NCBI GenBank assembly: GCA_963792385.1
Contig: CAWBVZ010000007.1
Location: 806,001 to 870,000, forward strand
From: DASSUW01 sp963792385
GTDB lineage: Bacteria; Actinomycetota; Thermoleophilia; Solirubrobacterales; Solirubrobacteraceae
Length of the DNA stretch: 64,000 nt
Direction of reading: 5' to 3'
The position numbers were made by a program, and so were the translations under genes. This document shows positions 44,268 to 51,594 of this stretch, piece by piece. The notes under the pieces were generated by a model, which was given only the letters and a program-made list of their open reading frames with translations, was not told the DNA's origin and made no database searches. How positions within the stretch are numbered: the first letter of the stretch is position 1; every line of letters starts with the position of its first letter.

Positions 44268-45008
44268 TCACGAAACGGGAGCCTGGCCGCCATGGATACG
44301 ACCACCCGAATTGATCACGAGGACGTGGTCGCCACCGAGCGCGCGCGGCGCCTGGCGAAGCTCGAGGACCTGCGCAATCGCGGCATCGAGCCGTACCCTG
44401 CCTCCTGCGGTCGCGTTCACCGCCGACGAACGCCCGCTCGGGTTCCTGCGGCTCACGCCGTGCTTCGGCGACAACCCCGGCTGGTCGCTGGAGCTCATGC
44501 AGCACGACCCTGAGGCGCCGACCGGGACGACCGAGTACCTGATCGCCAACGCGGCGGGCACGGCCTGCTGCCCGGGGCGTTCGCGCGCGTGGACCCGCGC
44601 ACGCGCACGCCGGTGACGAACACGCTGATGGCGACGCTCGGGCTCGCGACCTGGCGGCGCGACGGCGGGGGCGATCCGGAAGCCGTAGGTCGGGTCGCGG
44701 TCGCGGGTGAACGTCGCGGTGGCGGGTTCCACCTTCCAGCCGCCCGGCAGCCGGCCGTCGAAGTCCTGCAGGAAGGCGGCGAGCCGGCGGGTCGCGGCCG
44801 CGCAGGTCACGGGCGAGCGGTCGAGCAGCGTGACCGTGTACGGCCCGGCCGGAAGCGCCAGCCGACCGATGTGGTCGTCGTGCAGAACCGTGAAGGTGGC
44901 GGGGCACGTGACCTGGTCGGCGGGCGCGGCGAGCGCGGTCGAGATCGCCACGTGACTGGTCACGACGGCCAGCGCGGCGGCGGCGACCAGAGCGGGGAGC
45001 AGCTTCAT
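44268..45008 (-). CDS. Secreted protein with a disrupted C-terminus
   Basis: Starts at the ATG at 45008 behind GGAGG. Signal peptide LLPALVAAAALAVVTSHVAI; body HDDHIGRLALPAGPYTVTLL and RRLAAFLQDFDGRLPGGWKV through DRDPTYGFRIAPA. After about residue 118 the frame enters DNA whose other strand encodes gene fragments, so the remaining residues to 44268 are probably spurious read-through. The native 3' end appears lost at about 44660. Confidence 0.55.
   Translation of the reverse strand: MKLLPALVAAAALAVVTSHVAISTALAAPADQVTCPATFTVLHDDHIGRLALPAGPYTVTLLDRSPVTCAAATRRLAAFLQDFDGRLPGGWKVEPATATFTRDRDPTYGFRIAPAVAPPGREPERRHQRVRHRRARARVHARERPGQQAVPAALAIRYSVVPVGASGSCCMSSSDQPGLSPKHGVSRRNPSGRSSAVNATAGGRVRLDAAIAQVLELRQAPRALGGDHVLVINSGGRIHGGQAPVS
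44292..44660 (+). pseudogene. Mosaic of three gene fragments: LysS N-terminus, MprF/DUF2156-like piece, amino acid permease piece
   Basis: 44292-44403 reads DHEDVVATERARRLAKLEDL then RNRGIEPYPA, as in lysyl-tRNA synthetase starts. 44408-44562, in another frame, reads LGFLRLTPCFGDNPGWSLEL then GTTEYLIANAA, as in the DUF2156 domain of MprF/LysX proteins. 44558-44660 reads GLLPGAFARVDPRTRTPVTN, as in APC-type permeases. None is complete and frames differ. Fragment identities are by recognition only. Confidence 0.6.
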
Positions 45009-45163
45009 CGAGAGACCTCCGGCGAGTGTGAGCGGGACACGGGGAGCACCCTCCCGTGGGCGGCTCCGCCTGTCCTCAGACGCCGCTACGTCATCTTGTG
45101 CGGGTTCTACGTAGTGGTGTGCGCACGGTTGTAGCCGCCTGGCGGGGCGATTACAGTTGGTGA

Positions 45164-47782
45164 GTGGTCGGCGGGTCGGCACCGGGTTCGATCGTCAGCG
45201 CCGTCTGGCCGCTGACGGGACGCGACCTCGAGCTCGAGGACATCGCGTCCGCACGCGGCAACGGCGCGTGCTGCGGCGTCGTGCTCAGCGCGGCCGCCGG
45301 CGTCGGCAAGTCACGCCTCGCTCGCGAAGCGCACGCGGCCGCCGCGCGGGACGGGGCGCTGGTCGGCTGGGTGCAGGCGACGAGCAGCGCCGCGGCGGTG
45401 CCGCTCGGCGCGTTCGCCAGCCTCATCCCGGACGACGCGCGGTCCGACGACACGCTGCGGCTCATGCGGCATAGCGCCGACGTGCTCGTCGAGCGAGCCG
45501 GCGGACGCCGGATCGTCCTCAGCGTCGACGACGCGCAGCTGCTCGATCCGGTGTCGGCCGCCCTCGTCCTGCACCTCACGAACACGGCCACGGCGTTCGT
45601 GATCGCCACCGTGCGCTCGGGCGAGCCGTGCCCGGACGCGATCGTGTCGCTGTGGAAGGACGCCGGCGCGCGGCGCATGGAGCTGCGACGCTTGAGCGAC
45701 GAGGTGGTCGCGATGCTGGTCGAGGCCGCGCTCGACGGCCCGGTCGAGCAGGCCGCGCTGCGCTGGATCGTCGAGACGAGCCAGGGCAACGCGCTCTACG
45801 TGCGCGAGCTTGTCTCCGCCGCGGTCGACGCCGGCACCCTCACGTGCACGCGCGGCCTGTGGCGGCTTTCGGGCCGGCCGGCGATCAGCCCTTCGCTCGC
45901 CGAGCTCGTGTCGCGCCGGATGGCGGGCCTCGGCACCGAGGAACGTAGAGCGCTGGAGCTGCTCGCGATCGGTGAGCCGTTGACCCTCGACGAGGTCGCC
46001 GGCCTCGCCGACTATGCCGCGCTGGTTGAGCTCGAGTCGCGCGGGCTCGTCGCGGTCGAGGGTGAGCTTGTGCGCCTCGCACATCCGCTGCACGGCGAGG
46101 TGCTCCGGCAGGAGCTTCCGGTCCTGCTCGCCCGCCGTCATCGGCTGCGCGTGGCTGACGCGATCCGCGAGCGTGATCAGCTCGGGCCTACCGAGGCGCT
46201 GCGTGTTGCGCGTCTGCTGCTCGACGCGGGCGCGGAGATCCCGGCCGACCTGCTCGTCGACGCGGCGCGGGCCGCGAACGTCGCCGGCGACCCGGAGCTC
46301 GGAGCGCAGCTCGCCGAGCGGGCGTGCGCGCATGGCGCGGGGTTGCCCGCCGCGCTCGCGCTGGCGCGCGCGCACGCGCTCCGCAAGCACTACGAAGACG
46401 CCGAGAGGGCGCTCGCATCGGTCGCTGATGATGTCCTTCCGGACAAGCTCGGGCTCGAGTACCTCGAGGCGTGCGTCGAGGTGCTCTTCTGGGGCCTGTA
46501 CCGCGAGGCCGAGACGCGCGCGCTGCTCGACGACGCGCGTGGCTGGTCGGCCGACGCGACGTGGCAGCGGCAGCTGCTCCCGCTACGACTCGTCTACGCC
46601 GCCGCAGGCGGGGAGCACGACGAGTCGGTCGCGTCGCTGCGGAGCCTGCTCGCGGATCCGGACGTCGATGCCGCCACACGTGCGATGGCGGAGCGGCGCC
46701 TGGCCGTGTGGCTGTTCTTCATGGGCCAGACGCGCGAGGCCGACGAGCTGGCGCGCCGCCAACGGCCGCGCCTGCCGCTGCGTGACCACGGCGACGCTCT
46801 GGCGCTCGGCATCGGGCGGCTGATCGCGTTCGAATCGGGCGAGAACCTCCCGGCGCTCGACGTCTTTATGAGCAGGACGCTGCAAGACGCCGTGCGCGTG
46901 AACGACCATGAGGCCGCGGGCCATGCGGCGTTCAGCCTCGGATACACGAACTTCCTCGCCGGCCGCTACCGCGACGCCGCCCGCTGGTACGAGGAGGCCG
47001 AGCTCCACTTCGAGCAGCAGGACACCTTCGGGACGCTGATCCACGTCCGCGCGATGCGCGTCGGGATCGACTACTTCACGGGCGACCTCCGCGGTGCGAT
47101 CGCCTCGTTGGAACGGATGCACGCCGCGCTCGCCGGCCGCACTCCGCTGTCGACTCAGGCGGCATACGTGGCGCGCGCCGAGGGGTGGGCGGCCCGCATC
47201 GACGGCAGCGCCGCGGGCGCCCGGCGGTTCCTCGACGACGCAGGCGCGTTGTCCTACATGCCTGGTTACGCTGCCCAGCTCGTCTACGAGGCCATGCGGG
47301 CGGACGCGCCCGCCGCGGCGGTCGCGGCCGAGCTGGCCCGGTTGGCGCCACGCTGCGACGCGCGGCTCGTGCAGGCTTACGCCGACCACGCGGACGCGCG
47401 CGCGGCGCGCGACGGCGAGGCGCTCCTCGCCGTCGCCGACGAGATGGCATCGATCGGGGCGCTCACGTACGGCGTCGAGGCGGCCGTCGATGCCGGCGGC
47501 GCGTTCATCACGGCGGGGCGCGAGGACTCCGCGCGGCGTGCGGCCGCCCGCGCGCGCGAGCTGCATGTGCCCGGCCAGGGCGCCGAGCCGCCCGCGATCG
47601 ACGGGCTCGACGGCCCGGCGACGACGCTCACCTCGCGCGAGGCGCACCTCGTCGAGCTCGCGCGACGCAAGCTCTCGAACGCCGAGATCGCCGACCAGCT
47701 GGTCCTGTCCGTGCGCACGGTCGAGACGCACCTGTACCGGGCGATGCACAAGCTGGGCGTTAACGACCGCCGAGATTTGTGA
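45164..47782 (+). CDS. LuxR-family ATP-binding regulator (LAL type)
   Basis: Large STAND-type transcription regulator, 872 residues from a GTG. Walker A AAAGVGKSRLA near residue 43, Walker B VLSVDDAQLLDP near 122, long helical TPR-like middle, and a C-terminal LuxR helix-turn-helix (LTSREAHLVELARRKLSNAE then VETHLYRAMHKLGV). The N-terminal start is uncertain by a few codons. Target genes unknown; it diverges from the secreted protein at 45008. Confidence 0.9.
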   Translation: MVGGSAPGSIVSAVWPLTGRDLELEDIASARGNGACCGVVLSAAAGVGKSRLAREAHAAAARDGALVGWVQATSSAAAVPLGAFASLIPDDARSDDTLRLMRHSADVLVERAGGRRIVLSVDDAQLLDPVSAALVLHLTNTATAFVIATVRSGEPCPDAIVSLWKDAGARRMELRRLSDEVVAMLVEAALDGPVEQAALRWIVETSQGNALYVRELVSAAVDAGTLTCTRGLWRLSGRPAISPSLAELVSRRMAGLGTEERRALELLAIGEPLTLDEVAGLADYAALVELESRGLVAVEGELVRLAHPLHGEVLRQELPVLLARRHRLRVADAIRERDQLGPTEALRVARLLLDAGAEIPADLLVDAARAANVAGDPELGAQLAERACAHGAGLPAALALARAHALRKHYEDAERALASVADDVLPDKLGLEYLEACVEVLFWGLYREAETRALLDDARGWSADATWQRQLLPLRLVYAAAGGEHDESVASLRSLLADPDVDAATRAMAERRLAVWLFFMGQTREADELARRQRPRLPLRDHGDALALGIGRLIAFESGENLPALDVFMSRTLQDAVRVNDHEAAGHAAFSLGYTNFLAGRYRDAARWYEEAELHFEQQDTFGTLIHVRAMRVGIDYFTGDLRGAIASLERMHAALAGRTPLSTQAAYVARAEGWAARIDGSAAGARRFLDDAGALSYMPGYAAQLVYEAMRADAPAAAVAAELARLAPRCDARLVQAYADHADARAARDGEALLAVADEMASIGALTYGVEAAVDAGGAFITAGREDSARRAAARARELHVPGQGAEPPAIDGLDGPATTLTSREAHLVELARRKLSNAEIADQLVLSVRTVETHLYRAMHKLGVNDRRDL

Positions 47783-47799
47783 CGCGTTGCAGGGACTGC

Positions 47800-48031
47800 A
47801 GGTACCGAGCTCCTTGCGCAGCCTGGACACGTAGACCTGGACGATCTTCCCCGCGGTCGCCGGCGGCGCCTGGCCCCACAGCCCGTCGATCAGACGGCCG
47901 GCCGAGACCACCTCGTTCGCGTGCAGCAACAGCACGCAAATAGCGCACGTTGCGCGCCGCCCCCCAACACGAGCACCCGATCGTGCTCGACCACCTCCAG
48001 TGGTCCAAGAAGCCGGAACTCCAGCCGACCG
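47800..48031 (-). pseudogene. SARP/BTAD-type regulator N-terminal fragment
   Basis: Reads LEFRLLGPLEVVEHDRVLVL then GGGAQRALF, loses frame by one base near 47940, and continues VLLLHANEVVSAGRLIDGLW then VQVYVSRLRKELG, ending abruptly beside the LAL gene end. This is the OmpR-like DNA-binding part of an AfsR/SARP protein; the BTAD part is missing. Confidence 0.75.
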
Positions 48032-48164
48032 TAGCAGCGGCACGCACACAGCGATAGGCGCTGTTTACCGCCGACTACTGCTCCGCCCCGGCGGCGTTGA
48101 CCGCGGTGGCGCAGGGTGCGTCGCGAACGACCGCACCGGGCGGTCAAGACCACAAGGAGCACCC

Positions 48165-48329
48165 ATGAACCGCCGTCGACTCGCCCGCTCCGCCGCGCTC
48201 GGCTTGGCGCTCGCCGGCCTCGGCGCCGCCGGCATGCTCGGGCTGATCCTGCTCGCCCTGGGGAGCGTCCTCGCGGTCGTCCACCGCAGGCAGAGCGCTG
48301 CCAGCGGTCAGGCGGCCACCGCCGCTTGA
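48165..48329 (+). CDS. Small single-helix membrane protein
   Basis: 54 residues from the ATG at 48165 with an AAGGAG site 5 bases before. Basic start MNRRRLARSAALG, then one helix (GAAGMLGLILLALGSVLAVV) and a polar tail. Probably a real small membrane protein; unknown. Confidence 0.55.
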   Translation: MNRRRLARSAALGLALAGLGAAGMLGLILLALGSVLAVVHRRQSAASGQAATAA

Positions 48330-48389
48330 CACGCCGGGCGCGATCCACAGCGCCGCCGTCACCCAAGATCCTCGAGCAAGGAGAGACCC

Positions 48390-48935
48390 ATGAACCTCCG
48401 CATCACAAGATGATCAGCATGGCGCTCGCGCTCACGGTCCTAATCAGCGCGTCCTTCGTCACCTACGTGTCGGGCGCACTCGCGACGAACCCCCGAGGAG
48501 TCACGACCCTTCCCTTCGGAGTCGCGCGATTCGACGACATCCACGCCGCGGCCCGGACCGACGTGAACCCGGGACGCGCACGCGATATCTGGAAGGCCCG
48601 CATCAGGACCAAGGGCATTACCGATGTCCACATGCTGCAGAACACGATCCGCCGGTGGGACCTTCGGCTGGCACAGCCACCCCGGTCCGAGCCTCGTCAT
48701 CGTCAAGTCCCGCGCCGCGACCTTCTACGACGCCGACGACCCCGCCTGTGCACCGCACGTCGTCCCGACGGGCTCGGGCTTCGTCGACAACGGCCAAGAC
48801 ACACACGTCGTCCGCAACGAGGGAAGTGTCGACCTCGTCACCGTCGTCGTCTCCCTGGTCCCGGCAGGATTCGAGCGTCGGATCGACCAGCCGGTTCGAA
48901 CGACGGCCAGCAGTGGCTGGCGCCTCAAGAGGGGC
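48390..48935 (+). pseudogene. Exported cupin-domain protein, frameshifted
   Basis: An AAGGAGAG site precedes the ATG at 48390, but that frame stops after seven codons; a shift gives MISMALALTVLISASFVTYV then GVARFDDIHAAARTDV. Near 48650 a second shift leads to GGTFGWHSHPGPSLVIVKSR and GSGFVDNGQDTHVVRNEGSV, the two cupin motifs. The gene end merges into unrelated sequence. Two shifts and a lost end indicate decay. Confidence 0.7.
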
Positions 48936-49298
48936 CAGCATGCGCGCAATCCATGTAGCCGTGGACACCCGGCGTGCATCCATGAGCCTCTCGACCGTAT
49001 GGAGGTTCGCCGGTTGGACGTGACGATGGCTCCTGCTCCCGGGGGCGGGCATCTTCGCCCACGCCGACAAGACTTTCGCCTGGGACGAGGTTCGGGCGTG
49101 TCGATCTGATCCGCACCGACGCTCGAATTCGCCTGGCGAAGCAGGCGTGTCGGGCGTACCGACCCGGACTTCTCCAGATCGTCCAACGGGGAGCGCGGTC
49201 GGTCGCCCCAAGAAGGCCGGCACCCGATCCTCGCGATTGACGGGACGAGCATGACCGGCGCGACGCACGCGGGGACGGCCACACGCGCGCGCGATTCC

Positions 49299-49347
49299 GT
49301 CCCCTTTTGTGTCCCCCAGCCCCTGCAAACGGCGCTGTAGAGCCAAG
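49299..49347 (+). repeat. Right-arm repeat, copy R1
   Basis: GTCCCCTTTTGTGTCCCCCA, then GCAAACGGCGCTGTAGAGCC and AA, directly abutting the second tRNA 3' copy. Nearly identical to 58093-58141 and 59727-59775. Behaves as the conserved right arm of an integrated element. Confidence 0.8.
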
Positions 49348-49401
49348 GAGCAGCGGAATCATAATCCGCGTGTCGGGGGTTCGAGTCCCTCCTCCGGCAT
49401 G
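49348..49401 (+). repeat. Second copy of the tRNA 3' part (element junction)
   Basis: Exact 54-base match to 40412-40465. The 5' half of a tRNA is missing: upstream bases are the R1 arm, not an acceptor or D arm, so this is not a functional tRNA gene. Interpreted as the right junction of the first segment. Confidence 0.85.
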
Positions 49402-49405
49402 TACG

Positions 49406-49429
49406 AAAGGCCCGCTAATGCGGGTCTTT
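49406..49429 (+). terminator. Stem-loop with T-rich tail after the second tRNA copy
   Basis: AAAGGCCCGC pairs with GCGGGTCTTT (one G-T pair) around TAAT, followed by CCGTTTT. Looks like a tRNA-type terminator that came with this junction. Confidence 0.75.
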
Positions 49430-49459
49430 CCGTTTTCGGAGCGCAACGCCGAGGTTGCG

Positions 49460-49497
49460 GGGGCAACCGAGGGGCAACGAGCGCGCATCGGGGCAAC
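49460..49497. repeat. Three GGGGCAAC direct repeats
   Basis: GGGGCAAC at 49460-49467, 49471-49478 and 49490-49497, within 100 bases of the second tRNA copy. Spacing and place resemble arm-type sites of tyrosine integrases; function inferred. No gene is seen between 49430 and 49770. Confidence 0.5.
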
Positions 49498-49632
49498 CCG
49501 CACGCGACAGTCGAGGCGCCGATAGCGTCCGCTCGCGCGCTCGACCGACGCGGCGCGGCGAGTCCGTGGGTCGAGATTGGAGGCGGCGCCGGGAACGCGG
49601 ACTCGCCTGCGCTCCTCTTGGGCGCACTACCG

Positions 49633-49653
49633 AAGCCCGGCATAGTCGGGCTT
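49633..49653 (+). terminator. Short stem-loop with TTTCTT tail
   Basis: AAGCCCG pairs with CGGGCTT around a 7-base loop, followed by TCTTGG. No gene is evident immediately upstream on the plus strand. Confidence 0.5.
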
Positions 49654-49770
49654 TCTTGGTTCTTGGCACGAGCAGCGATCCTGAGGAGACAGGAGCCCAT
49701 GCTTCCTCGTTGCCCGACTGCCTCTGGATCGTCCCGTGTTCGACCATGTGCCCGCGACGAGCGCGGGCAC

Positions 49771-49806
49771 GGTCGTGGAGGGCGCCGCCAGGCGCCCTCC
49801 ACGACC
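49771..49806 (-). terminator. Perfect 16-bp stem-loop terminator
   Basis: GGTCGTGGAGGGCGCC pairs exactly with GGCGCCCTCCACGACC around a 4-base loop, 7 bases past the stop of the secreted protein at 49813. Confidence 0.85.
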
Positions 49807-49812
49807 CCGGGG

Positions 49813-50385
49813 TCAGCGGGATCCCGCCGCTCCGGCAGGGGCCGGATTGGTCGGCACCAGCGCCAGCAGGGCGTTGAGCACCGAGGCGAGATTGCCGCCT
49901 CCCAGCGCCGGCGGGTTCAGCAGGTTGGCAACCCCGCAGAGCAGGTCTCCGAGTAGGCCGCCGCCGGGGATGGCGGTGATCCTCAGGTTCAGCTGGTTGA
50001 GCTGCACCCGCAGGCCGAGCAGGTTGAGATCCAGCGGCCCGAGCGTGAGCGTCAGGATGCGGCACACCAGCTGCGAGCTCTGGGCGGGTCCTGCGAGACC
50101 GAAGTTCGACACGGGCATCCGCACGTTCTTGCGGTTGACGCGACGGTTCTTGAGCTTGCCCTTCAGCGTGCCGACGCTGAAGACCTGACCCGCGCGCGAC
50201 ACGAAACGGTCGACCGTGTACGTGCCCGTGAACTTCTTGCCGCCCTTGCCGGTGCCGGTCACGGCGAGCCGCTTTGTGAGGTCGGTCGTTCCGCTGCCTG
50301 TCTGGGCGGCGGCCTGCCCGGCGCTGCCGAGCAAAAGTGCACAGGCCAGCGTCGCGGCGACGACTGCGAGGCGTGTTACTGACAT
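49813..50385 (-). CDS. Secreted protein of unknown function
   Basis: 190 residues from the ATG at 50385. Signal peptide LAVVAATLACALLLGSAGQA; body with GKKFTGTYTVDRFVSRAGQV and a leucine-rich second half (LTLGPLDLNLLGLRVQLNQL, later LLGDLLCGVANLL). This style of secreted protein is common in the lineage; no enzyme motif. A strong terminator follows. Confidence 0.75.
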   Translation of the reverse strand: MSVTRLAVVAATLACALLLGSAGQAAAQTGSGTTDLTKRLAVTGTGKGGKKFTGTYTVDRFVSRAGQVFSVGTLKGKLKNRRVNRKNVRMPVSNFGLAGPAQSSQLVCRILTLTLGPLDLNLLGLRVQLNQLNLRITAIPGGGLLGDLLCGVANLLNPPALGGGNLASVLNALLALVPTNPAPAGAAGSR

Positions 50386-50563
50386 TCGAGTCCCCCTTGG
50401 ATGGTTGACGACGCTCCACGGCCTTCCCACGGCGTGGGGGGACGAACTGATCAGCTGCTGCCGCGCCCGACCTCGCCCGGTCTACCGGTTTGCGGTCCAT
50501 CACCGTCCCGGCAGGATTTCGGGGTCCCCAGCACGAGCCCGCACACAGCGCCGGAGCGCGTCA

Positions 50564-51421
50564 ATGCCTGTTGACCCAGCGAAGAATTTCCGCCCGGCCG
50601 ACCAACTTCCGGACCGCCGGCGCGTCCCAGTTTCGAGGGACTCAATCCGGGAACGGTTCGCGCGACATGAAGTCGATGAACAGGACGCTTCACATCATTT
50701 CGACCGCGGCGAGGCGGAAGGGCAACGCTTGACTTCCGGTCAGCGACTCGCTCGCCTTGCGGCTGATGCCGCAGGCGCCCCAACCCCCCGTGCAGCTCTC
50801 CGCCTTCTCAACGAGCTGCATCGAGAGCTCGATGGCTTCGAGCGCCGCCAGGTCGCGCAAGCGTTGGCGGAGGGCGCCTCGTTCGCGGCCATCGCGCGCG
50901 ATCTCGGGATCACCCGCCAGGCCGTCCATCGGCGCTTCCGAGACCTCGCGGTCGGTGAGACGCCGCTCGTGCCCGCGCCGGAGGTTCAGCGCGTCCTGAC
51001 CGCGCCGGAGGTTCGGCGCGTCCTGCAGCACGCGCGCGAGGAAGCCGTGGCGCTGGGTGCGGACGAACTGCGGAGCGAGCACATCCTCCTTGCCGTCCTG
51101 CGCGCCGGCGATCTCGATGCCGCCGCTCAGCTGCAAGCGGCCGGTGCGACGCTCGAGCGAGCGCGAATGCATATAGAGGGAACGTCGCCAGGCTCCAGGA
51201 TGTTCCGGCGCGAGCCGGACGTCGGCGATCTCCGAACGCTGCTCGAGGCGCCCGCTCGCCACGCTCGCGCCCGCGGCGGGCGGCGCATCGAGGTCGAGGA
51301 TCTCTTGCTCGGGGCGCTCGCGAACGAGTCCGGGGGTGCGGCGAGAACGCTTCGGGCTCTAGGCGTCGACGCCCACGCGTTCCGCGACCGACTCGAGGCG
51401 GTACTCGACGCTTCGACCTAA
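50564..51421 (+). CDS. Clp_N double-repeat protein with helix-turn-helix, no AAA+ domain
   Basis: 285 residues from the ATG at 50564; the start is uncertain. Residues of about 90-130 contain a resolvase-like helix-turn-helix (GASFAAIARDLGITRQAVHR). The rest is two Clp N-domain repeats: LGADELRSEHILLAVLRAGD and RIEVEDLLLGALANESGGAA. Clp N-domains bind adaptors and substrates for ClpA/ClpC; here joined to a DNA-binding motif, so it may be a regulator linked to proteolysis. Inferred. Confidence 0.78.
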   Translation: MPVDPAKNFRPADQLPDRRRVPVSRDSIRERFARHEVDEQDASHHFDRGEAEGQRLTSGQRLARLAADAAGAPTPRAALRLLNELHRELDGFERRQVAQALAEGASFAAIARDLGITRQAVHRRFRDLAVGETPLVPAPEVQRVLTAPEVRRVLQHAREEAVALGADELRSEHILLAVLRAGDLDAAAQLQAAGATLERARMHIEGTSPGSRMFRREPDVGDLRTLLEAPARHARARGGRRIEVEDLLLGALANESGGAARTLRALGVDAHAFRDRLEAVLDAST

Positions 51422-51594
51422 GGCCCTTGCATCCAATCTCTTAGACTGTGTCAAGTCGCGTTGACGTATTGCTTCGGTCGTATCGCACCTCGCGTAGCGC
51501 TATGACACGGAACGGCCGGCCGGACGCGACGCTGCTCTCGGTCGACCAGGCGGGGCCGCATTCGTGTGTTGAGCGCGGACGAGTGTCGCGCCGC

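Noticed and set aside
49348..49401. Second tRNA(CAU) gene
   Set aside because: Only the anticodon arm to the 3' end is present; the upstream bases are the element arm, with no acceptor or D arm. The same holds at 58142.
48925..49503. Protein-like minus-strand reading containing TPDTRIMIPLL
   Set aside because: This is the reverse translation of a tRNA fragment and occurs again at the third copy; a well-known kind of spurious protein.
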